Assembly: GCA_963718775.1 (NCBI GenBank)
Contig: OY970377.1
Coordinates: 868,001 to 932,000 of the forward strand
Direction: 5' to 3'
DNA length: 64,000 nucleotides
From: VRUE01 sp963718775
Lineage (GTDB): Bacteria; Actinomycetota; Thermoleophilia; Solirubrobacterales; 70-9
The translations under genes were made by a program, and so were the position numbers. Positions 25,921 through 34,597 of the stretch are shown here, one piece after another (within the stretch, counting starts at the first letter, position 1; each line of letters starts with the position of its first letter). The notes beneath the pieces are model-generated. The model did not search any database, was not told the DNA's origin, and saw only the letters and a list, made by a program, of their open reading frames with translations.

Positions 25921-27675
25921 CTAGCCGAACGTAAAGGCGTAGCCGGTCACCCCGGCCTCGGGTTGCAGCTCTAGGAGGTGGTGGCCGACGCGGGGAAGGT
26001 CGACCAGGCTGTAGAGGCGCTGGTCGGTGACGTCGACGACCCCGGCGTGGACATCTGAGCCGGCGAGGTCATCCGCGATCGGCTTGCCGTCGAGCAGCAC
26101 CCGGACCTGGCGCGTGCGCCCTGGCGAGCCGAGCACCAGGTAGACGCGGCGGGCGCCGAACTCGAGCTGCAGCGATCCGCCCTGCGCGATGGCCGACTGC
26201 AGGGCGATCCTCCAGCGACCGCGATAGGCGAAGTTGTCGCGCGGCGGCGCCGGCGGGTCGCCGAAATCGTGCGAGCCCGGCGAGAGCGTCGGGTTGACGA
26301 AGCGTTCGGCGCGTTCGGCGCCGAGATAGGTCTCCGGCGTGGTGACGCCGAGCGAGGCGGCGATGCCCGACGCCCCCGACCGCCGCCTGCCAACCTCGTG
26401 GCCAGCCTCGGCGAGCAGCTCGCGGATGACCTTCTCCTTCTCGTCGTATTCGCCCTCGCCGAAGTGCGCGTAGCGAACCCTTCCGCTGGCGTCGATGAAG
26501 TACTCCGAGGGCCAGTACTGAGTGCCGTAGGCGCTCCAGGTCGCCAGGTCGTTGTCCTGGGCGACCGGGTACTCGATCCCGTTGCGCTCGATCGCGTCGG
26601 CGACGTTGCCGGCGTCCTTCTCGAAGGGGAACTCAGGCGTATGGACACCGACGATCGTCAAGCCGTCCTTGCGGTAGGTCCTGTCCCAGGCGGTCAGGTA
26701 GGGCAGCGTGCGCAGGCAGTTGATGCAGCTGTAGGTCCAGAAGTCGACGAGCACGACGCGTCCGCGCAGCGAACGCAGGGTCAGTGGCCGACCCCCCGGA
26801 GTGTTGAACCACTGCTGGTTGCCGACGAACTCGGGCGCAGTGCCCAGCACCGGCAGGCCCGAATGACCCTCGGCGCCCTCCTCCCGCCGGGGAGTTCGCG
26901 CCGCCGCGGCCGTGACGCCGTGGGGCGATTCGCCGCGGACGTCGACCAGCGCCGTGCGCGCCGATGCGCTGCCCTCGATGCCCTCAGTGGGGTTGACGAG
27001 GAAGCCAGGCAGGTCGCTGGCGATGCGGTTCTGGAACTTGACGTCGTAGTCGCCGAACATCGCCAGCGCGACGACGACCATCACCGCCCCCATCGCCACC
27101 TGCAGGGCGTTGCCACGGCGGGCAAGCGGGGCGACCAGGCGCCGGCCACCCAACATCAGAAAGTAGAGAACGACGGCCGAGCCGATCCCATAGCTGAGCG
27201 CGACCGCCAGCCGGCCGGCGGTGAAAGTCTGCGAGGCCGAGACGGTGATCACCCCGGCGAGGATCGGCCCGGCGCAGGGCGCGTAGACGAGGCCGAGGCT
27301 GGCGCCGACCGCGGTACCGGACCAGAAGCCGTCTCCGCCGCGGTCCACGACTCCGGCGCGGCTCGCCAGCCGGCTCAGCCATGCCTCGACCCGGGCTGCC
27401 AGCGGCGGGACCATCAGGGTGATCCCGAAGGCGAGCAGCACAGCGATCGCCAGCTTGCGCAGCAAATCGTCGGGAAGGCCGAGGGCCGAGATCACATAGA
27501 CCAGGGCGACCGTCGCGAAGGTGAAGGAGACGGCAAGGCCGACGACGATGCCCAGCGGCCGGCGCCTGCCCCCGGTCGCGCCCGCGGAGAGCGCAATCGG
27601 CAGCACCGGGAGCACGCAGGGCGAGAGCGCGGTGCCCGCGCCCGCGACGAAACCGAAGAGGATCAGCAATGCCAT
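25921..27675 (-). CDS. DipZ-like fusion: CcdA membrane domain, TlpA-like thioredoxin and C-terminal beta domain
   Basis: 584 residues. Residues 1-about 230 are a CcdA/DsbD-type six-span domain with the paired cysteines in 'LSPCVLP' and 'YAPCAGP'. A thioredoxin fold follows with its CxxC in 'YSCINCLRTLPYL', then a C-terminal beta-rich domain (about 440-584) as in mycobacterial DipZ. It carries reducing power across the membrane to periplasmic or secreted proteins. It diverges from the SipW-type export cassette at 27850, whose Cys-containing product could be a client; that link is inference. Confidence 0.9.
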   Translation of the reverse strand: MALLILFGFVAGAGTALSPCVLPVLPIALSAGATGGRRRPLGIVVGLAVSFTFATVALVYVISALGLPDDLLRKLAIAVLLAFGITLMVPPLAARVEAWLSRLASRAGVVDRGGDGFWSGTAVGASLGLVYAPCAGPILAGVITVSASQTFTAGRLAVALSYGIGSAVVLYFLMLGGRRLVAPLARRGNALQVAMGAVMVVVALAMFGDYDVKFQNRIASDLPGFLVNPTEGIEGSASARTALVDVRGESPHGVTAAAARTPRREEGAEGHSGLPVLGTAPEFVGNQQWFNTPGGRPLTLRSLRGRVVLVDFWTYSCINCLRTLPYLTAWDRTYRKDGLTIVGVHTPEFPFEKDAGNVADAIERNGIEYPVAQDNDLATWSAYGTQYWPSEYFIDASGRVRYAHFGEGEYDEKEKVIRELLAEAGHEVGRRRSGASGIAASLGVTTPETYLGAERAERFVNPTLSPGSHDFGDPPAPPRDNFAYRGRWRIALQSAIAQGGSLQLEFGARRVYLVLGSPGRTRQVRVLLDGKPIADDLAGSDVHAGVVDVTDQRLYSLVDLPRVGHHLLELQPEAGVTGYAFTFG

Positions 27676-27849
27676 GGCTGCAGCCTTCCATCTCGACCCT
27701 ACGAAGCGATGGCGCCAGTCGGTTCACTCGATTTGCGCATGGATATGGCCTGTTTCTCTCATTCAGTCAAATAAATTCATATATCGCTAAGGACTTCTTG
27801 AGATCGCGTCGATATCGGCTGCATCGCCAAATCGACGAAGGGACATCTC

Positions 27850-28425
27850 GTGGGTAACGCGGGGAGGATCATCCGCACCGCTGTGATCTTGGGGGCGGTC
27901 TGCCTGGTCGGCGCGATCGGCGCCTTCTCGGCCTTCTCCAGCCAGACCGACAACGCCGGCAACGTGGTCAGCACGGGCACGGTGGTGCTCGCCGACAACG
28001 ACGCCGGCGGCAGCCTCTACGGCCTCGCCAAAGCGAAGCCGGGCGACAGCCAGGCCTCCTGCATCCGGGTCGTCTACAGCGGCACGCTCGATGCAGACGT
28101 GCGCCTCTACACGCCGAGCACGATCGAAGCGCTCGGCCCCTACGTCAACCTCAAGATCGAGCCCGGCAGCCAAGCCTCCCCCAGCTTCCCCAGCTGCAGC
28201 GGCTTCAACGCCGACGGCGCGGCGATCTACGACGGGCCGCTCTCCGCCTTCCCGTCGAGCTACGCCGGCGGGGTCGTCGACTACCCCGGCAGCAACTCCA
28301 AATGGGCCAAAGAAGACTCCGTCGTCTACCGGGTCACCGCATCGGTCTCCTCCGGCGCGCCAGATTCGGCGCAAGGCGCCACCACCGGGAGCCACACGAT
28401 CCGGTGGGAGGCGCAGAGCCAGTAG
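27850..28425 (+). CDS. SipW-dependent-type exported protein (TasA/camelysin-like)
   Basis: 191 residues, GTG 27850 behind GAAGGGA. The N-terminus has one hydrophobic helix ending 'GAFSAFSSQTDNAGNVVSTGTV', the arrangement of substrates cut by SipW-type signal peptidases (helix, A.F.....N....G.). The mature part looks all-beta, has two cysteines and no enzyme motif, and resembles TasA/CalY-like fibre or matrix proteins in layout. First gene of a four-gene cassette with a dedicated signal peptidase. The fibre role is by analogy. Confidence 0.72.
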   Translation: MGNAGRIIRTAVILGAVCLVGAIGAFSAFSSQTDNAGNVVSTGTVVLADNDAGGSLYGLAKAKPGDSQASCIRVVYSGTLDADVRLYTPSTIEALGPYVNLKIEPGSQASPSFPSCSGFNADGAAIYDGPLSAFPSSYAGGVVDYPGSNSKWAKEDSVVYRVTASVSSGAPDSAQGATTGSHTIRWEAQSQ

Positions 28426-28430
28426 GGCTC

Positions 28431-28943
28431 ATGAGGGATGACCTCGGCAGGCTGATAGCGGTGGCCGTCGGAGTGGGCCTCTGCATGCTCGCCCTGGCGG
28501 CGTGGCGACTGCCGAGCGATGGCTCGGCGCCCGGGCTCGACCTGCGCCTGATCGTCGCGCCCCCGGGCGAGCTGACGGTCGAGCCGAGCGGGGTGATCGC
28601 CTCGGCGCGGGCGATGCAGGCCGGCGACGACCCCGCACGGCGAATCCTCGAAGTGAGGAACATCGCCGGCCGGCGACTGCTCGTCCGGCCGGTAGCGCTG
28701 CCCTCCGTGAAGGGCCTGTCTCGCGCCGTCCGGCTGCGCGCCGTGTCCGGCGACAAAGTCTTGGCCGACGGCCCCCTGGTCCAGCTGGAGCGACCGCGCG
28801 GCGCTGGCATCGAGATACCGGCTCGCGGTCTCCGCCGGATCGAGGTGAGCGCCTGGATGCCGGCCGAGGAAACCGGCTACCGCGGCCGCATCCTCGACGT
28901 CACGCTCGAACTGCGCTCGAAACCGCTGGGGGACGGTCGATGA
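28431..28943 (+). CDS. Exported/membrane-anchored hypothetical protein of the SipW cassette
   Basis: 170 residues from ATG 28431. One N-terminal membrane helix ('LIAVAVGVGLCMLALAAW') precedes a beta-rich domain with 'ILEVRNIAGRRLLVRPVALP', reminiscent of an immunoglobulin-like or chaperone-like fold. It begins 5 nt after the first substrate gene and overlaps the signal peptidase gene by 4 nt (ATGA). Tight coupling suggests a role in export or assembly. No confident family. Confidence 0.65.
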   Translation: MRDDLGRLIAVAVGVGLCMLALAAWRLPSDGSAPGLDLRLIVAPPGELTVEPSGVIASARAMQAGDDPARRILEVRNIAGRRLLVRPVALPSVKGLSRAVRLRAVSGDKVLADGPLVQLERPRGAGIEIPARGLRRIEVSAWMPAEETGYRGRILDVTLELRSKPLGDGR

Positions 28944-29485
28944 GCCTCTCGCCGGCGGCGCGACGGCCGCTGACGCTGGCGGGCTGGGTCGTCGCCGGCT
29001 TCGCGGTGACCCTGCTTCTGGCCGTAGTCGGGTCGCTGCTGCTCGGCGAGCGCCCAGTCGTCGTCCTCTCCGGCAGCATGGAGCCGGCCTTCTCGGCCGG
29101 CGACGTGCTGATCGAGCGCAGCGTCGAACCACGCGAGCTGCAGATCGGCCAGGTCGTCACCTTCGACGAGCCGGAAACCGAGCGATCGATCACCCACCGG
29201 GTCCGCAGCATCGAGGCGCAGGGCCCGAAGCTCGTCATCACGACGAAGGGCGATGCCGACAACGGGGTGCAGCGCTGGGCGATCGCCCGAGACGGCGAAC
29301 TGGGCCAGCCGCTATGGCGGATACCGCTGGTCGGCCGCCTGGCGATGCTGGCAAAGACACCGCTGGGGCTCGTTGGGCTCGTTCTCTTGCCCCTGCTCGC
29401 GGTCGCCGGCTGGGAGATCTACAGAATCTGGCGGCCGCGCGAGGTGGACCGTCTGCCCTCGGGGGCCCACGGTGCGAGCACCTAG
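28940..29485 (+). CDS. sipW: Signal peptidase I, ER/SipW type (Ser-His)
   Basis: 181 residues. N-terminal membrane anchor, catalytic Ser46 in 'VLSGSMEPAF', and His86 in 'ITHRV' in place of the bacterial general-base Lys: the signature of archaeal/ER-type and Bacillus SipW signal peptidases. 'TKGDADN' and a C-terminal membrane helix ('LGLVGLVLLPLLAVAGW') also fit. It would cleave the two flanking substrates (27850 and 29472). ATG 28940 overlaps the preceding stop; its own end overlaps the next start by 14 nt. Confidence 0.92.
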   Translation: MSLSPAARRPLTLAGWVVAGFAVTLLLAVVGSLLLGERPVVVLSGSMEPAFSAGDVLIERSVEPRELQIGQVVTFDEPETERSITHRVRSIEAQGPKLVITTKGDADNGVQRWAIARDGELGQPLWRIPLVGRLAMLAKTPLGLVGLVLLPLLAVAGWEIYRIWRPREVDRLPSGAHGAST

Positions 29486-30494
29486 GCGCGGCGGCTTCGC
29501 CCTGCCGCTCGCCCTCACGGTCGCCGGCTTGGTGGTCTCGGTGGGGGCGACAGGAGCGGCCTTTCGCTCTCCGGCCGACAATGCCGGCAACTCGGTGACG
29601 GCGGCGCCGGACTTCCGCCCCCCGACGGTCACCGAGTCGGCGATCGGCAAGGCTCAGGGCGGCGCGACCGGCTTCGTCAAGAAAGGCGGCGCCTACTTCG
29701 CCTACGCGAACCTGACCGACAGCGGCAACCCCGCCAGCGGCGTCAAAACGGTCACGGCAGACCTCAGCAGCCTCACCGCCGGGGCGACCGCCGTCCCCCT
29801 CTCCCCCGGCTCCTTCAGCGCTGGCGGCCGAAGCTACAACTACCGCAGTGCCCAGCAGACGGCCGGAGCGGGCCTGACCGAGGGCGTCGTTTCCTACCCA
29901 CTCGCCGCCGCCGACAACGCCGCCAACTCCGCCACCACCAACTGGCCGGCAACGGTCGACAACACGGCGCCGTTCGGCGCCGACCTGCAGGCGACCAACA
30001 GCGGCGGCGGCACGGCCGGCAAAGCCGAGCAGGGCGACTCCCTCGTCCTCACCTTCAGCGAGCCGATCGAGCCGGGGTCGGTTGCCTCCGGCTGGAACGG
30101 CGGCCCTACCAACGTCGTCGTCCGGGTAACCACGGGCATCGCCCTGCTCGGCGGGCTGCTGGGTCAGAACGAGGGATTGCAGATCTTCGACGCCGCCAAT
30201 ACGACGCAGCTGCCGCTCGGCGAAGTCAGCCTCAAACAAGCCTATGTCGCCAAGACCCTGTTCCTGCTCACCGGCACGATGACCTTCGGCGCCTCTGGGA
30301 CGCCCTCGACGATGTCGATCTCAGGCGGCGCCGTGACGATCGTGCTCGGCAGCCACGCCGGCAACAACGCGCTGACCGTGACTACCGCGGGGACGATGTC
30401 CTGGGCTCCGGCGACGACTCCCTACGACCGCGCCGCGAACTCGGCCTCGAGCGCCGTCGCCAACGAGAGCGGCGCGGCCGACGTCGAGTTCTAA
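29472..30494 (+). CDS. Second SipW-dependent-type exported protein, Ig-like
   Basis: 340 residues from GTG 29472. The N-terminal helix is followed by 'GAAFRSPADNAGNSVTAAPDF', closely echoing the first substrate's cleavage region ('DNAGN'). The mature protein is Ala/Thr/Gly-rich with 'VDNTAPFGADLQATNSGGG' and 'LVLTFSEPIEPGSV', features of bacterial Ig-like adhesin/matrix repeats. No cysteines. Probably a surface or matrix component released by the adjacent peptidase. Its stop overlaps the convergent PRC-barrel gene by 4 nt. Confidence 0.72.
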   Translation: MRAPRRGGFALPLALTVAGLVVSVGATGAAFRSPADNAGNSVTAAPDFRPPTVTESAIGKAQGGATGFVKKGGAYFAYANLTDSGNPASGVKTVTADLSSLTAGATAVPLSPGSFSAGGRSYNYRSAQQTAGAGLTEGVVSYPLAAADNAANSATTNWPATVDNTAPFGADLQATNSGGGTAGKAEQGDSLVLTFSEPIEPGSVASGWNGGPTNVVVRVTTGIALLGGLLGQNEGLQIFDAANTTQLPLGEVSLKQAYVAKTLFLLTGTMTFGASGTPSTMSISGGAVTIVLGSHAGNNALTVTTAGTMSWAPATTPYDRAANSASSAVANESGAADVEF

Positions 30495-30892
30495 GCGGGA
30501 CTGGACGTCACGGCGCCCGCCGCCCGACCGGCCACCTCGGCGGCCCGGCCGAGCCCCTCGCCGATGCCGTAGTGGGCGCAGATCGTCAGCTCGTGCTCGC
30601 GCAGCAACGGTCGCGTCGGATCGACGACCGGGGCGCTGCGAATCGCCTCGCGCTCGTGGGCAACCCAGACGCGGCCGGCGCCGGCCGCGCAGTCGCGCAG
30701 CGGGATCGCGACCAGCGTGCTGCCGAGGCGACCCTGCTTGGCGATCAGCCAGGTGGGGTCGCCGCTTTCCGCGTCGACGAAGACGCCGTGCACCTGCCCG
30801 ACCGAACCGCCACCGATCTCGTCGACAGCGTGTCCCGTCCATCCTTTCGCCTCACTCGGCGAGGGCAGCGCGAGCGCCTCCGACTCACTCAT
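30491..30892 (-). CDS. PRC-barrel domain protein
   Basis: 133 residues. 'GGGSVGQVHGVFVDAESGDPTWLIAKQGRLG' followed by 'LVAIPL' is a PRC-barrel. A short helical C-terminus ('GLGRAAEVAGRAAGAV') may self-associate. PRC-barrels bind RNA or proteins; no specific role is clear. ATG 30892 lies within the 3' end of meaB (8-nt overlap), so the two are co-translated, a neighbourhood with no obvious functional link. Confidence 0.8.
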   Translation of the reverse strand: MSESEALALPSPSEAKGWTGHAVDEIGGGSVGQVHGVFVDAESGDPTWLIAKQGRLGSTLVAIPLRDCAAGAGRVWVAHEREAIRSAPVVDPTRPLLREHELTICAHYGIGEGLGRAAEVAGRAAGAVTSSPA

Positions 30893-31847
30893 CGGCCTGC
30901 CTCTCGAGCAGCTCCGAGGCAGCGCTGGCCGGGTCGAGCTCGCGCCTCACCACCCGCTCCAGCAACTCGGCCGTGCGGGGATCGCTGGCCGCGATCGCCT
31001 CCATGCGACGTCGCATCCGCGAGGTCGCGATTCCGAGGACCTCGCTGCGCAGGTTGCGCGCCCGGCGCTGTTCCAGCGTCCCGGCCGCCTCGATGAAGGC
31101 GCGGTGCTCGTCGATTGCCTCGGCCAGCTCGGCGACCCCCTCTCCGCGGGCGGCCTCGGTGCGCAGGATCGGCACCTTCCAGCCTTCCGGATCGTGCGAG
31201 AGCGCCAGCACGCCGCGGACCTCGCGGACCATCGTGTCGGTCATCGGGTGATCGGCCTTGTTGACGACGATCACGTCGGGAATCTCCATCACCCCCGCCT
31301 TGAGCGCCTGGATCGAGTCGCCGGAGCCCGGCATCAGCGCCAGCACGATCGTGTCGGCATGGTCGACGATGTCGATCTCGGCCTGGCCGACGCCGACCGT
31401 CTCGATCAGCACGTCGTCCTTGCCGGCGGCGTCCATCGCCAGCGCCACCTGCAGCGCCGCCTCGGAGAGCCCGCCGAGCGCCCCGCGCGAGGCCATCGAG
31501 CGGATGAAGACGCCGGGGTCGAGGAAGTGATCGGAGAGACGGATCCGATCGCCGAGCAGAGCACCGTGGGTAAAGGGGCTGGAGGGATCGATCGAGAGCA
31601 CGGCAACCTGGCGCTCGACTTTGCGCAACTCGGCGGTCAGGGCGCCGATCAGGGTGCTCTTGCCGACCCCGGGAGGCCCGGTGAAGCCGACGATGCGGGC
31701 CTTGCCGGTGCGTGGGTAGACCTCGCGGACCAGCTCCCAGCCGGCCGGATCGTCGGACTCGATCAGCGTGATCGCCCGCGCCAGGGCGCGCTTGTCCCCG
31801 GCGATCAGCCGCTCGGCAAGCGGTGCGGTCTTGGCGGCGTCAGTCAC
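30885..31847 (-). CDS. meaB: MeaB/ArgK-type GTPase, acyl-CoA mutase chaperone
   Basis: 320 residues. The G3E GTPase motifs are intact: Walker A 'GPPGVGKST', 'ETVGVGQAEIDIVDHAD' (Walker B and switch), and 'VNKAD' for guanine. Proteins of this family gate cobalamin loading and protect B12-dependent mutases from inactivation. The mutase it serves is probably the isobutyryl-CoA-mutase-like enzyme at 14.9-17.9 kb, since no other is visible here. Divergent from the acyltransferase at 31881. Confidence 0.94.
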   Translation of the reverse strand: MTDAAKTAPLAERLIAGDKRALARAITLIESDDPAGWELVREVYPRTGKARIVGFTGPPGVGKSTLIGALTAELRKVERQVAVLSIDPSSPFTHGALLGDRIRLSDHFLDPGVFIRSMASRGALGGLSEAALQVALAMDAAGKDDVLIETVGVGQAEIDIVDHADTIVLALMPGSGDSIQALKAGVMEIPDVIVVNKADHPMTDTMVREVRGVLALSHDPEGWKVPILRTEAARGEGVAELAEAIDEHRAFIEAAGTLEQRRARNLRSEVLGIATSRMRRRMEAIAASDPRTAELLERVVRRELDPASAASELLERQADE

Positions 31848-31880
31848 AGCTGGGTGAGTCTAGATCTAGAGTGCCCGGCC

Positions 31881-32540
31881 GTGATCCGTTCAATTCGCTT
31901 TCTCTCCCGCAACGGGATGCTCAACCACCGCTATGGGCAGCTGCTGTGGCGCTACCTGTGGCGGCGCCTCCTCACCCGAGCCGGGCGCCGCTGGCGCACA
32001 GCGGGCCTGCTCTTCCTCGGCCGTGGCCTGGAACTGGAGGTCGGCCGCAAGGGCAGGATCGACTTCGGCCGCTTCGTCTGGGTCGGCGACGGGACCAAGA
32101 TCCGCTGCCACGAGGGCAGGGTCGAGATCGGGCAGAAAACCGTAATGGGACAGGAATGCACTATCTCCGCCTACCAGCGGGTGCGGATCGGCGAGCAGTG
32201 CGTGATCGCCGATCGGGCGATGTTCATCGACTTCGATCACGGCGTCGTCGAGGTCGAGCGACCGATCCGCCAGCAGGGCATCTACAAGCGCGACGTCGAG
32301 GTCGGCTCCAACGTCTGGATCGGCTACGGCGCCTGCGTCCTGCGCGGCGTCCGGGTCGGCGACAACTCGATCGTCGGCACCAACTCCGTGGTCACCAAGG
32401 ACGTCCCCGCCAATGCCGTCGTCGCCGGCATCCCCGCCCGGGTGATCAGGATGCGCGAGGCCCCGCGGGAGCTGAGCTGGCCCGACCCGGTCGAGCCGGA
32501 CCCGGAGGCCTGGACGACGCTGCAGCCGCCGCGCGAGTAG
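31881..32540 (+). CDS. Left-handed beta-helix (hexapeptide) acyltransferase
   Basis: 219 residues from GTG 31881. Hexapeptide repeats run from 'IDFGRFVWVGDGTKI' to 'VEVGSNVWIGYGACVLRGVRVGDNSIVGTNSVVTKDVPANAVVAGIPARVI', the standard C-terminal turn of O-acetyltransferases of the WcaF/maltose-acetyltransferase group. It acetylates a sugar or lipid-linked acceptor. A perfect TCTAGATCTAGA palindrome at 31859-31870 lies in the intergenic region shared with meaB. Confidence 0.88.
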   Translation: MIRSIRFLSRNGMLNHRYGQLLWRYLWRRLLTRAGRRWRTAGLLFLGRGLELEVGRKGRIDFGRFVWVGDGTKIRCHEGRVEIGQKTVMGQECTISAYQRVRIGEQCVIADRAMFIDFDHGVVEVERPIRQQGIYKRDVEVGSNVWIGYGACVLRGVRVGDNSIVGTNSVVTKDVPANAVVAGIPARVIRMREAPRELSWPDPVEPDPEAWTTLQPPRE

Positions 32541-32742
32541 CCCGCTCCGCCGCGCGGGCACGCCTGGCATCCAGCGCGTCGAGTGAGTGGGCGACGACAA
32601 ACGTGAAGACGTAGGCGAACAAGACGATCGCGGTCAGCACTCCCTCCCCAGCGTCGTGGAGGAAGACCACCGTCAGGGCGAGGATGACGAAGCTTGCGGC
32701 CAGGCCGACGCCCCCGTTGCGGATCTTGTTTCGCGGGATCAT
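32446..32742 (-). CDS. Small membrane protein
   Basis: 98 residues. Two hydrophobic segments ('VGLAASFVILALTVVFLHDAG' region and 'LTAIVLFAYVFTFVVA') are followed by an Ala/Pro/Arg-rich tail. ATG 32742 is 3 nt after the stop of the small membrane protein gene upstream, suggesting a pair. The 3' end overlaps the convergent acyltransferase gene by 95 nt, so the tail may be over-extended. No function recognised. Confidence 0.5.
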   Translation of the reverse strand: MIPRNKIRNGGVGLAASFVILALTVVFLHDAGEGVLTAIVLFAYVFTFVVAHSLDALDARRARAAERATRAAAAASSRPPGPARPGRASSAPAGPRAS

Positions 32743-32745
32743 GCC

Positions 32746-32976
32746 TCAGACAAAATACCTCATCGCCAGGTCGAAGACGATCAGCCAGGTTGCGAACCCG
32801 CCCCCGATGCAAGCGTCCCTCAGCGAGCCCTCCTCGACCTCCCGGGACGTCCGGCCGCGTGCGAAGCCCACCATCGCCATCACGAATCCCGAGACGAGCA
32901 TCCCGGCGCCGATCGTGGTGGCGGCGGACTCGAGCGCGGTGGTGGCGAGGCCTATGTGAGCGGAGATCGCGAACAT
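32746..32976 (-). CDS. Small two-helix membrane protein
   Basis: 76 residues from ATG 32976 ('MFAISAHIGLATTALESAATT'), with hydrophobic stretches at 'IGAGMLVSGFVMAMVGFA' and 'GGGFATWLIVFDLAMRYFV'. A longer upstream frame has no support. Divergent from the XRE regulator; followed at 3 nt by another small membrane protein gene. Function unknown. Confidence 0.55.
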   Translation of the reverse strand: MFAISAHIGLATTALESAATTIGAGMLVSGFVMAMVGFARGRTSREVEEGSLRDACIGGGFATWLIVFDLAMRYFV

Positions 32977-33012
32977 CTCGGATCGACGGCACGATAACAT
33001 GAATGAAGTGTG

Positions 33013-33027
33013 TTGTCTGTATGACAA
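33013..33027. promoter_or_regulatory. Candidate operator between the small membrane genes and the XRE regulator
   Basis: TTGTC-TGTAT-GACAA inverted repeat, 5-bp arms, in an AT-richer stretch between divergent genes. Suitable for an XRE-family dimer. Position is the only support. Confidence 0.4.
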
Positions 33028-33113
33028 AACAACTCTCACATAGACACTCGGAGCGCCATCGCTCGCACATCGCGCCTGTGGCCTTCCTGCGCGTCAGGAA
33101 AAAGAATGCGCCG

Positions 33114-33440
33114 GTGGACTTCGCCTCGGACTTCGGACGCAACCTGGCCCGCTGCCGCAAGCACGTCGGGCTCTCCCAGGAAGAGCTGGCAGTGCGTGCC
33201 TCACTGCACCGCACGGCGGTCGGCCAGATCGAGCGCGGCGAACGGGTCGCCCGGGTCGACACCCTGGTCAAGCTCGCCGGCTCGCTCGGGCTACCTCCGG
33301 GCGAGCTGCTGATCGGCCTCGGCTGGGAGCCGGGCGGAACGCAGCTCGGAAGGTTCCGCTCGCGGGGAAGCTGCGACGGCAACGACGAGGCCGAGGCCGC
33401 CGCTCAGGCCCGGCTCGCCTCGCCGACCAGGTCGGTGTAG
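33114..33440 (+). CDS. XRE-family helix-turn-helix regulator
   Basis: About 108 residues. 'DFGRNLARCRKHVGLSQEELAVRASLHRTAVGQIERGERVARVDTLVKLAGSLGL' is a complete Cro/CI-type HTH. I prefer GTG 33114, which has AGGAAAAAG about 12 nt upstream; the frame stays open back to ATG 33003, which would add 37 basic residues and run over the operator candidate. The 3' end overlaps the convergent glycosyltransferase by 37 nt. Targets are probably itself and the divergent small membrane genes. Confidence 0.75.
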   Translation: MDFASDFGRNLARCRKHVGLSQEELAVRASLHRTAVGQIERGERVARVDTLVKLAGSLGLPPGELLIGLGWEPGGTQLGRFRSRGSCDGNDEAEAAAQARLASPTRSV

Positions 33441-34597
33441 ACCGCGGCGGTCTGCTCGGCGACGTCGCCCCAGTCGAAGCGGCGCAGGTGCTCGTAGGCT
33501 TCTTCGACGAGGCTGCGGCCGAGCTCGTCGTCGGAGAGGACGCGGATCGCCACCTCGGCAAGCGCTTCGGGGTCGTGGGCGCGGAAACGCAGGCCGGCCT
33601 CCTCGTGAGGAACGACCTCGCGCAGGCCGCCGGTGTCGGCGACGATGCAGGGGCAGCCCGAAGCCATCGCCTCGAGCGCGACGAGGCCGAAGGGCTCGTA
33701 GATCGAGGGCACCACGGTCAGGTCAGCGATCTTGTAGAGCGAGTGCAGCACGTCGTCGCCGATCCAGCCGAGGAAGGTGCCGTGCTCCATCAGCCCCAGC
33801 TCCTCAGCCTGTTTGTGCAGCTCGGCCTCGTGGGTGCCCGAGCCGGCAATCAAGAAGCGTGACCCCGGCACCTCCTCGATCAGGCGCGGCATCGCCTCCA
33901 GCGCCAGCTGGAAGCCCTTCTCGTAGACGAGCCGGCCGATCAGCAGGACCAGCTTCTCGTCGGGCTCGGCGAACTCCGCCCGCAGCCGGGTCAGCTCCTT
34001 GGGATCCTGGGGCTGCAGGTCGTCGGGGTCGATGCCGTTGGGGATCACCGAGATCCGCTCCTCTTCGACCCCGAAGATGTCGGCGATCTGCTCACGCATG
34101 TAGTGCGAGCAGGCGATCACGCGGTCGGAGCGATTCGTGATCCAGCGCTCGACGCCGTGGATGTAGGTCTGGGGATGCTTGTCGACCCAGCCCTGATGGC
34201 GGCCGTGCTCGGTGGCGTGGATCGTCGTCACCAGCGGCGCTTCGAAGCGCTTGGCGAGGTGATCGCAGGCGTTGGCGACCAGCCAGTCGTGACCGTGGAC
34301 GAGGTCGAAGTCGTAGCGATCGCCGAGCTCGACCCCGGCGGCGAGCATGTCCGAGTTCATCCGCTCGACCCAGGCGACGAACTCACCCAGGTCGGTGGGA
34401 CGCTTGGGCTCGCGGATGCGGTGGATGGCGACGCCGCCACGGTTCTCCTCGGCCGGCGACTCCTCGCCGCCGCGGGTCAGCACGTGGACCTCGACGTCGC
34501 GCTCGACCAGCGCCTCGGAGAGCTTGCGCACGTGGCGGGCCAGGCCGCCCTCGATCAGCGGCGGGTACTCCCAGGAGAGGATGAGGGCGCGGGTCAC
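33404..34597 (-). CDS. GT4 glycosyltransferase, glycogen/starch-synthase-like
   Basis: 397 residues from GTG 34597, overlapping the stop of the GH57 gene (GTGA). GT-B fold: N-terminal acceptor-side 'SWEYPPLIEGGLARHV', linker 'VIPNGID', donor-site 'GRLVYEKGF' and 'PSIYEPFGLVALEAMASG' with the conserved E-x7-E. The 'WEYPP..GGLARHV' start is that of actinobacterial glycogen-synthase-like and MMP/MGLP-type glucosyltransferases. Third gene of a methyltransferase-GH57-GT4 operon. Confidence 0.92.
   Translation of the reverse strand: MTRALILSWEYPPLIEGGLARHVRKLSEALVERDVEVHVLTRGGEESPAEENRGGVAIHRIREPKRPTDLGEFVAWVERMNSDMLAAGVELGDRYDFDLVHGHDWLVANACDHLAKRFEAPLVTTIHATEHGRHQGWVDKHPQTYIHGVERWITNRSDRVIACSHYMREQIADIFGVEEERISVIPNGIDPDDLQPQDPKELTRLRAEFAEPDEKLVLLIGRLVYEKGFQLALEAMPRLIEEVPGSRFLIAGSGTHEAELHKQAEELGLMEHGTFLGWIGDDVLHSLYKIADLTVVPSIYEPFGLVALEAMASGCPCIVADTGGLREVVPHEEAGLRFRAHDPEALAEVAIRVLSDDELGRSLVEEAYEHLRRFDWGDVAEQTAAVYTDLVGEASRA

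Noticed and set aside
31859..31870. TCTAGATCTAGA palindrome as an operator
   Set aside because: Perfect, but short and composed of restriction-like repeats; a single copy with no regulator beside it is weak support, so it is mentioned only with the acyltransferase.
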